DNA of 9,971 nucleotides from an uncultured Oscillospiraceae bacterium (GTDB lineage Bacteria > Bacillota > Clostridia > Oscillospirales > Ruminococcaceae). The notes below the pieces were generated by a model. The model did no database searches. It saw only the letters and a list, made by a program, of their open reading frames with translations, and was not told where the DNA came from. Of this stretch, positions 5,216-9,971 are shown one piece after another (within the stretch, counting starts at the first letter, position 1; each line of letters opens with the position of its first letter). The DNA lies in assembly GCA_900543295.1 (NCBI GenBank), contig UQQY01000077.1:1-9971 (forward strand). The letters run 5' to 3'. Both the position numbers and the translations under genes were made by a program.

Positions 5216-6952
5216 ATGAGGCTTGCGCAAAACCATACGGCTGAATGCCGCATTGTCTTAGCGGAAACGCACGATGAAGCAGTCCGCTATGCCGCTGACG
5301 AACTTGCACGCTGTCTTTTTAAGATGTGCGGCGCGTCTTTTCCCATCGCATCGGATTTGCTGGCGCTCCGGAAAAACGATATTCTTTTAGGAGAGAACCG
5401 CCATACGGAAGCGCTCGGGCTTACCGCGCGGATTGAAGCGCTGCCGAAGGAGGGCTTTTTCTACTGCACGGAGGAAGACTGCCTTGTTATCGGCGGAAAA
5501 GGCCGCGGCCTCCTGTACGGTGTGTATGCCTTTTTGGAGGATGTGCTTGGCTGCCGGTTCTTCACGCCGGAGATTACGCATATTCCGCGGCGCTGCTGCA
5601 TTGAGCTGCCTGCGCTCGATCATACGGAAGCGCCTGTAATGGAATATCGCGAGCCGTATCTGACCGAGTGCAAAAATCCGGATTTTTCCGCGCGCCGCAG
5701 AGTAAACGGGCAGTCTGTGCCATTTCTCAAAAAGCACGGCGGAGGCGTAAAGTATGCGGACGGTTTTTTCGTCCATACATTTACAAAGCTGCTGCCGCCG
5801 GAGAAGTATTTTGACGCGCACCCCGAGTATTTTGCAGAGGTGGACGGCGCGCGGCTGCGGGAAAAGACGCAGCTTTGTCTTTCCAATCCGGAGGTACTGG
5901 AGCTTGTGACTGCACGGGTGCTTGATGAGCTTAGAAAACAGCTGGATGCAGGGATCTTTTCCGTTTCTCAGGATGACAACTATAACGGCTGTACCTGCGA
6001 GAGATGCCGTGCGATCAATGAGGCTGAGGGCAGCATGTCGGGCGCGGTGATTCGCTTTGTAAATGCTGTCGCCGAAGCGGTAGAAAAGGAATTTCCGGAT
6101 GTTACGATTGACACGCTTGCCTATCAGTACACACGAAAGCCGCCAAAGTTTACAAGGCCGCGTCAGAATGTCAGCGTGCGCCTGTGCACCATTGAGTGCT
6201 GTTTCGTACATCCGCTGCGCGATTGCCGGCACGATGATCCGGATGCCCCAAACATTGATCTGGCGCAGCCGTTTGCCGACGATCTGATTGGATGGGGAAA
6301 AATCTGCGATCGGCTGTATGTCTGGGACTATGTTACGAACTTCTCGCACTATTGGATGCCGCATCCCAACTTTCATGTGCTGGCGGACAATGTGCGATTC
6401 TTCGCCGAAAATGGTGTAAAAGGCGTGTTTGAGCAGGGGTGCCCGGCGGACGGCGGAGGAGAGCTGACAGGGCTTCGCGCCTACCTGCTGTCGAAATGTC
6501 TCTGGAATCCGGATGTTGACGAAAGCGTCATAACAGACGAGTATCTTTACGGCGTTTATCAGGAGTCGGGCGCTTATATCAAGGCTTATATGGAAGAGGT
6601 GTACCGCGCAGTCATGGATGCAGGAAGCCATCTCTACTGTTTCAATCACCCAGATAAACCGTGGCATACGATGGCGCTTGTCAAACGGTGCGAAGCGCTG
6701 TTTGACAAAGCAGAATCCGTGGCGCCGGACGAAACCGTCCTTAGCCGTGTGCGGAAGGAACGGATGGCGGTGCGCTATCTGCGTATTCTGCTTACGGAGA
6801 AAGGCTCCGCAGAGCGAAACGCCCTGCTTGATTCCTTTGAACGGGATGCAGAGACTTTCGGCATGACACAGATCTGGGAGCGGAACACCATTGACTTCTG
6901 TCTCCGCGTACTGCGCGGCGAGGAAGAACCCGGCTATTGGTGGGCGAACTAA
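5216..6952 (+). CDS. DUF4838 family protein, putative intracellular glycoside hydrolase
   Basis: The 578-residue protein has a GH67/GH20-like N-terminal alpha/beta domain (about 1-135; GKGRGLLYGVYAFLEDVLGCRFF at 94-116 is typical of this fold), then a barrel-type domain with the DUF4838 hallmark SVSQDDNYNGC-TCERC (249-264) followed by SGAVIRFVNAVAEAVEKEFP (275-294). C259, C261 and C264 form CxCxxC. Relatives are mostly found in polysaccharide-use loci and are thought to be glycosidases, but catalytic residues and substrate are not established. Candidate acidic residues D253-D254 and E407 (VFEQG) are only guesses. No signal peptide is seen, so it probably acts in the cytoplasm. The start at 5216 has AAAGGAG eight bases upstream; the in-frame ATG at 5114 lies before promoter P2. 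The thioesterase gene starts 15 bases after its stop, which indicates co-transcription. Confidence 0.87.
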   Translation: MRLAQNHTAECRIVLAETHDEAVRYAADELARCLFKMCGASFPIASDLLALRKNDILLGENRHTEALGLTARIEALPKEGFFYCTEEDCLVIGGKGRGLLYGVYAFLEDVLGCRFFTPEITHIPRRCCIELPALDHTEAPVMEYREPYLTECKNPDFSARRRVNGQSVPFLKKHGGGVKYADGFFVHTFTKLLPPEKYFDAHPEYFAEVDGARLREKTQLCLSNPEVLELVTARVLDELRKQLDAGIFSVSQDDNYNGCTCERCRAINEAEGSMSGAVIRFVNAVAEAVEKEFPDVTIDTLAYQYTRKPPKFTRPRQNVSVRLCTIECCFVHPLRDCRHDDPDAPNIDLAQPFADDLIGWGKICDRLYVWDYVTNFSHYWMPHPNFHVLADNVRFFAENGVKGVFEQGCPADGGGELTGLRAYLLSKCLWNPDVDESVITDEYLYGVYQESGAYIKAYMEEVYRAVMDAGSHLYCFNHPDKPWHTMALVKRCEALFDKAESVAPDETVLSRVRKERMAVRYLRILLTEKGSAERNALLDSFERDAETFGMTQIWERNTIDFCLRVLRGEEEPGYWWAN

Positions 6953-6967
6953 GGAAAGGCGGATCGT

Positions 6968-7408
6968 ATGATAACGGAAACTCAAATTGTTGTGCGCTAT
7001 GCGGAGACGGATCAGATGGGCATTGCGCACCACTCAAACTATGCCGTCTGGTTTGAGCAGGCGCGCACGGAGTTTATCCGAAGCCTGGGTATAACCTACG
7101 GCGAAATGGAGAAAAACGGCGTGATGATGCCGCTTACAAAGCTCGAAACCGTGTATAAAATTCCGGCGCGCTATGAGAATGTGCTGACGGTTTATACTCG
7201 TGCCGTCAAACTGTCACCTGTCCGTATCCGTCTTGAATATGAGGTGCGGAGAGCGGACACCGCGCGGCCGCTTTCCTTCGGTGCAACAGAACATGCTTTT
7301 GTTGACAGCGGGACGTTTCTGCCGATCAACATGAAGCGCAGGATGACAACGCTGTATGAGAAAATGGAGGCAGCCGCAGAGGATCCGCTTTGTGCGTTTT
7401 CTAAATAG
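6968..7408 (+). CDS. Hotdog-fold acyl-CoA thioesterase (YbgC/4-hydroxybenzoyl-CoA thioesterase family)
   Basis: The 146-residue protein is full length for the family, with the signature RYAETDQMGIAHHSNYAVWFEQAR (10-33). D15 matches the catalytic aspartate of the YbgC/FadM type, and ATEHAFVD (106-113) is the conserved later strand. These enzymes hydrolyse acyl-CoA or aryl-CoA esters in the cytoplasm. The acyl group cannot be deduced. It sits tightly between DUF4838 and aldo/keto reductase genes (15 and 21 bases). A purine-rich GGAAAGGCGG precedes the ATG. A CoA thioesterase is unexpected in an operon that otherwise looks sugar-related, so it either removes an acyl-CoA made by the pathway or is a housekeeping passenger. 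Confidence 0.9.
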   Translation: MITETQIVVRYAETDQMGIAHHSNYAVWFEQARTEFIRSLGITYGEMEKNGVMMPLTKLETVYKIPARYENVLTVYTRAVKLSPVRIRLEYEVRRADTARPLSFGATEHAFVDSGTFLPINMKRRMTTLYEKMEAAAEDPLCAFSK

Positions 7409-7429
7409 AAGAAAGGAAGTTTTTGGAAT

Positions 7430-8353
7430 ATGAAGTATTTTGAACTTGGGAAAACCGGTCTTCAGGTTTCAAACATTGCGATGGGATGCATGCGCATTAC
7501 CGGCAGGACAAAGGAGGAGGTTGCCCGCCTGATTGAAACGGCAGTGGAAGAGGGCGTAAACTTTTTCGATCATGCGGACATTTACGGCGGCGATCATGCC
7601 TGCGAGGCTTATTTTGCGGAATCTCTTGCACTGACAAATGTCAGGCGGGAGAATATGATCGTGCAGACAAAGTGCGGCATTCGTCCGTTTGGCTATGATT
7701 TTTCGTGTAGCCATATTTTAAAGCAGGTGGATGACAGCTTAAAGCGTCTGAACATGGATTATCTGGACGTACTGCTTCTGCATCGTCCAGATGCGCTCAT
7801 GGAGCCGGACGAAGTGGCGGAGGCGTTTGACCGTCTGCACTCCGCGGGCAAGGTGCGCTTTTTCGGCGTCTCAAACCACAATCCCATGCAGATCAGGCTG
7901 CTTGAAAAATCTTTGCGCCAGAAGCTGCATGTAAATCAGCTTCAAATGGGCATTGCGCATACGCCGATGATCGACAGCGGAATGGCGGTCAACATGTCAA
8001 TTGACCAGAGTATTAACCGCGATGGAAGCGTTCTGGACTACTGCCGGTTAAACGACATTACCATTCAGGCGTGGTCGCCGTTCCAGAAGGGCTTTTTTGA
8101 GGGCGTGGTATTAAACGATGACGAAAAATATGCCGCCTTAAACAAGGAAATCCGCCGGCTTGCCGCGCAGTATGAAGTTGCGCCGACGGCAATCGCCGTT
8201 GCGTTTTTAACCCGTCATCCGGCGAATATTCAGGTGATTCTCGGTACGACGAGTATCGACCACATGCGCGAAAGCTGCGCAGGCGCGTCCCTGCCTCTCA
8301 CACGCGAGGAGTGGTACGGTCTGTATAAGGCGGCTGGAAATATGATTCCCTAA
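7430..8353 (+). CDS. Aldo/keto reductase (YdhF-like)
   Basis: The 307-residue protein has the complete AKR layout: GKTGLQVSNIAMGCMRI at the start (7-23), FDHADIYG (46-53) giving D47 and Y52, K81 in QTKCG, and H118 in LLLHRP. Together these are the Asp-Tyr-Lys-His tetrad. FGVSNH (145-150) and NQLQMG (169-174) form the middle strands, and VAFLTRHPANIQVILGTT (257-274) matches the cofactor-binding end of oxidoreductases such as YdhF. It reduces or oxidises a carbonyl/alcohol with NAD(P)H, probably on a sugar or sugar derivative given the neighbours. No C-terminal ferredoxin domain is present. AAAGGAAG lies 11 bases before the ATG. It is the third gene of the operon and is followed by a hairpin. 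Confidence 0.93.
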   Translation: MKYFELGKTGLQVSNIAMGCMRITGRTKEEVARLIETAVEEGVNFFDHADIYGGDHACEAYFAESLALTNVRRENMIVQTKCGIRPFGYDFSCSHILKQVDDSLKRLNMDYLDVLLLHRPDALMEPDEVAEAFDRLHSAGKVRFFGVSNHNPMQIRLLEKSLRQKLHVNQLQMGIAHTPMIDSGMAVNMSIDQSINRDGSVLDYCRLNDITIQAWSPFQKGFFEGVVLNDDEKYAALNKEIRRLAAQYEVAPTAIAVAFLTRHPANIQVILGTTSIDHMRESCAGASLPLTREEWYGLYKAAGNMIP

Positions 8354-8375
8354 GGATGATACAGGAATGAAAGCC

Positions 8376-8405
8376 GGTCCCCTGATTAAGCAGGGGATCT
8401 GTTTT
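8376..8405 (+). terminator. Intra-operon hairpin, partial terminator or mRNA-stability element
   Basis: GGTCCCCTG (8376-8384) pairs with CAGGGGATC (8391-8399) with one G-T pair and a 6-base loop, followed by TGTTTT. The stem is GC-rich but the T run is short. No convincing promoter follows before the next gene, so incomplete termination or 3'-end protection, lowering expression of the two downstream genes, is the best reading. Confidence 0.55.
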
Positions 8406-8439
8406 CGCGTTCTAAAATTTTCTGGAAAGGAAGGATAGA

Positions 8440-9729
8440 GTGGAGCGATACAAAGAACCGGCCAAAGAGATACCTGTCTATGGCCGTTATGACGTCGTAG
8501 TAGCAGGAGGCGGATGCGCAGGCTTTGCCGCTGCTGTTGCCGCGGCGCGCACGGGAGCGAAAACGCTGATTATTGAGCAGTTTCCTTTTTTTGGCGGAAC
8601 GGCAACAGCCTCACTGATGGCGACAATCGTTGGCGTGAGAAATCAGGTGAAGCCGGATGAGTTGCAAGTCTGTAAAGGAATCGGCGAGGAACTGATTCTG
8701 AACATGATTGCCGAGGGCGGCGCAGAGCATTCGAGAAATTCCTATGAGTCGGAAAAACGCAGCGATACAAAGGGAGATCTTTCATACAACTATGCATTTG
8801 ATACGGAGATCTTCAAAAAGGTCACGCTTGATATGGCGGTGGAAGCCGGATGCGACATCTTGTTCCACACGTATTTTGCAGATACCATTGTGGAAGAAGA
8901 CTGCGTGAAAGGCATTATCGTAGAGAATAAATCCGGCCGGCAGGCGATTTTTGCAAGAGTTGTAATTGATGCAACCGGCGATGGAGATGTTGCGGCTCGG
9001 GCGGGCGCGGCCTTTTGGCAGACGAAGAGGGACGAGGCCCCGCGGCTTGTAGACGCGATCATGTACAAGATCAGCGGTTTTGATCCGGATACCGATTTTC
9101 CCGGCGGTTTGTTCGGAAATGAGCTGGTGCTTTGGGGACCGGCAACCGACGGGCGCGACGCCACCGATGCCAAAGAGCTTACGGATATGGAAATTGCGAC
9201 GCGGCGCGCGGTATTCGATCATCTGGAAAATCTGAAAAAGGAACGGCCCGATTTAAAAAACGCCCGTGTGGCGGATACCGGCGTGCTGCTCGGTATCCGG
9301 CAGACGCGCTTTGTAAAGGGCGTATACACCTTAACCGGTGACGACGTTCTGGAAGGGGCAGCGTTTCCGGACAGCATTGCGATGGGTGCGAATCCCGTTA
9401 TCCACTACTTCGGCTATCGCCGCTTTCTGACGCATGAGGGCTATGAAATTCCATACCGGTGCCTTGTACCGGAAAAGACGGATGGACTTCTGGTTGCGGG
9501 TCGGTGTATGTCGAGCGACCAGATCGCCTATGAGTCGTGGCGCGCAATGGCTCACATTTTGAATATCGGAGAAGCGGCTGGCACTGCGGCTGCGCTTTCC
9601 GTGCGAACCGATGTGCAGCCGCGCAAATTGGATGTTTCGCTTCTGCAAAAAGCGCTGATCGAAAACGGTGCGGAAATCGGACAGGGACGGACAACTCCGT
9701 CCGCTGCTGTCCGCTCATATACAGAATAG
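8440..9729 (+). CDS. FAD-dependent oxidoreductase (FAD_oxidored type)
   Basis: The 429-residue flavoprotein has an N-terminal Rossmann fold, VVVAGGGCAGFAAAVAAART (19-38), that binds FAD through G23, G25 and G28, with acidic E46 (LIIE) ending strand 2 to hold the ribose. FFGGTATA (50-57) follows. ATGDGDVAARAGA (178-190) is the second dinucleotide motif, and TDGLLVAGRCMSSD (347-360) with NIGEAAGTAAAL (375-386) is the closing flavin-binding segment. The family is poorly characterised. Members probably oxidise or reduce small substrates with a flavin, with no visible metal-cluster motif here. A GTG start is used: AAGGAAGG lies five bases before it, and the next in-frame Met (60) would delete the flavin loop. 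It starts 86 bases after the reductase gene, past a hairpin, and is 18 bases before the next gene. Confidence 0.88.
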   Translation: MERYKEPAKEIPVYGRYDVVVAGGGCAGFAAAVAAARTGAKTLIIEQFPFFGGTATASLMATIVGVRNQVKPDELQVCKGIGEELILNMIAEGGAEHSRNSYESEKRSDTKGDLSYNYAFDTEIFKKVTLDMAVEAGCDILFHTYFADTIVEEDCVKGIIVENKSGRQAIFARVVIDATGDGDVAARAGAAFWQTKRDEAPRLVDAIMYKISGFDPDTDFPGGLFGNELVLWGPATDGRDATDAKELTDMEIATRRAVFDHLENLKKERPDLKNARVADTGVLLGIRQTRFVKGVYTLTGDDVLEGAAFPDSIAMGANPVIHYFGYRRFLTHEGYEIPYRCLVPEKTDGLLVAGRCMSSDQIAYESWRAMAHILNIGEAAGTAAALSVRTDVQPRKLDVSLLQKALIENGAEIGQGRTTPSAAVRSYTE

Positions 9730-9747
9730 GAGAAAGGGAGAATTGTC

Positions 9748-9971
9748 ATGAAAATCGTTTTACTGGAATCGTTGGCCATATCTGAGAATGTGCTCAATCA
9801 ATATGCGGATGCCCTGTGCCAGGCAGGACACATTTTTGAAGCATATGAGCGGGATATGAATTCGGACGTCCAGATTGCGCGCGCTAAGGATGCAGACGTT
9901 ATTATGATTGCCAACATGCCGTTAAAGGGCGAGGTTATCCGAGCCTGCAAGAATTTAAAGTATATCAATAT
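9748..9971 (+). CDS. D-isomer-specific 2-hydroxyacid dehydrogenase, N-terminal part (cut by window edge)
   Basis: Seventy-four residues are visible, with no stop before the window end. MKIVLLESLAIS, the A-K-D-A-D-V-I-M-I-A-N strand (45-55) and PLKGEVIRACKNLKYIN (58-74) match the catalytic-domain start of D-2-hydroxyacid dehydrogenases such as D-lactate, D-glycerate or phosphoglycerate dehydrogenases, where a strand ending in a small-residue segment is followed by the ACxxLKxI helix. The NAD-binding domain and the Arg/Glu/His catalytic residues lie outside. GGGAG is seven bases before the ATG, and it follows the FAD oxidoreductase by 18 bases, so it belongs to the same operon. It would reduce a 2-keto acid or oxidise a 2-hydroxy acid. 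The exact subgroup is not determinable. Confidence 0.78.
   Translation, partial: MKIVLLESLAISENVLNQYADALCQAGHIFEAYERDMNSDVQIARAKDADVIMIANMPLKGEVIRACKNLKYIN

Noticed and set aside
5387..7033. 548-codon open frame on the minus strand across the DUF4838 gene
   Set aside because: It is antisense to a well-supported gene with family motifs, has no recognisable domain, is rich in Arg, His and Ile as expected from reading codons backwards, and has no clear ribosome site.

Overview
The window looks like chromosomal DNA of a low-to-mid GC Firmicute, most likely a gut-type Clostridia (Oscillospiraceae-like). This is an inference from purine-rich AGGAGG-type ribosome binding sites, sigma-A-like TTGACA/TATAAT promoters, compact hairpin-plus-T-run terminators, a lipoprotein of the SurA/PrsA-like kind and the carbohydrate-related gene content. 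There is no rRNA, tRNA, IS element, CRISPR array or phage gene, so taxonomy rests on style and family content only.

Layout. (1) Positions 1-1063, minus strand: the N-terminal 354 residues of a family GH3 beta-glycosidase that runs off the left edge, with its own extended -10 promoter. (2) 1211-2323, minus: a DUF3810 membrane protein with an HELAH zinc-protease-type motif, preceded by a very good promoter and a leader of about 150 nt. (3) 2619-3683, plus, divergent from the previous gene: a GT2 glycosyltransferase fused to a GtrA-like membrane domain, ending in a terminator. (4) 3903-4955, plus: a secreted lipoprotein resembling SurA/PrsA chaperones, with its own promoter and a strong terminator. 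(5) 5216-9971, plus: a five-gene cluster (intracellular DUF4838 glycosidase-like protein, hotdog acyl-CoA thioesterase, aldo/keto reductase, FAD-dependent oxidoreductase, and the start of a D-2-hydroxyacid dehydrogenase) that continues past the right edge.

How the parts may work together. Genes 1-4 appear to be separate transcription units: one for saccharide hydrolysis and three for the cell envelope. The fifth block reads as an operon. Gaps are 15-86 nt, each gene has its own ribosome binding site, and the whole is led by two tandem promoters with an inverted repeat and a palindrome nearby. Its content (a possible sugar-releasing enzyme, three different redox enzymes and a thioesterase) suggests intracellular breakdown of an unusual glycoside or carboxylated or acylated sugar. 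The substrate cannot be read from the sequence. This operon is the best candidate in the window for an undescribed pathway.
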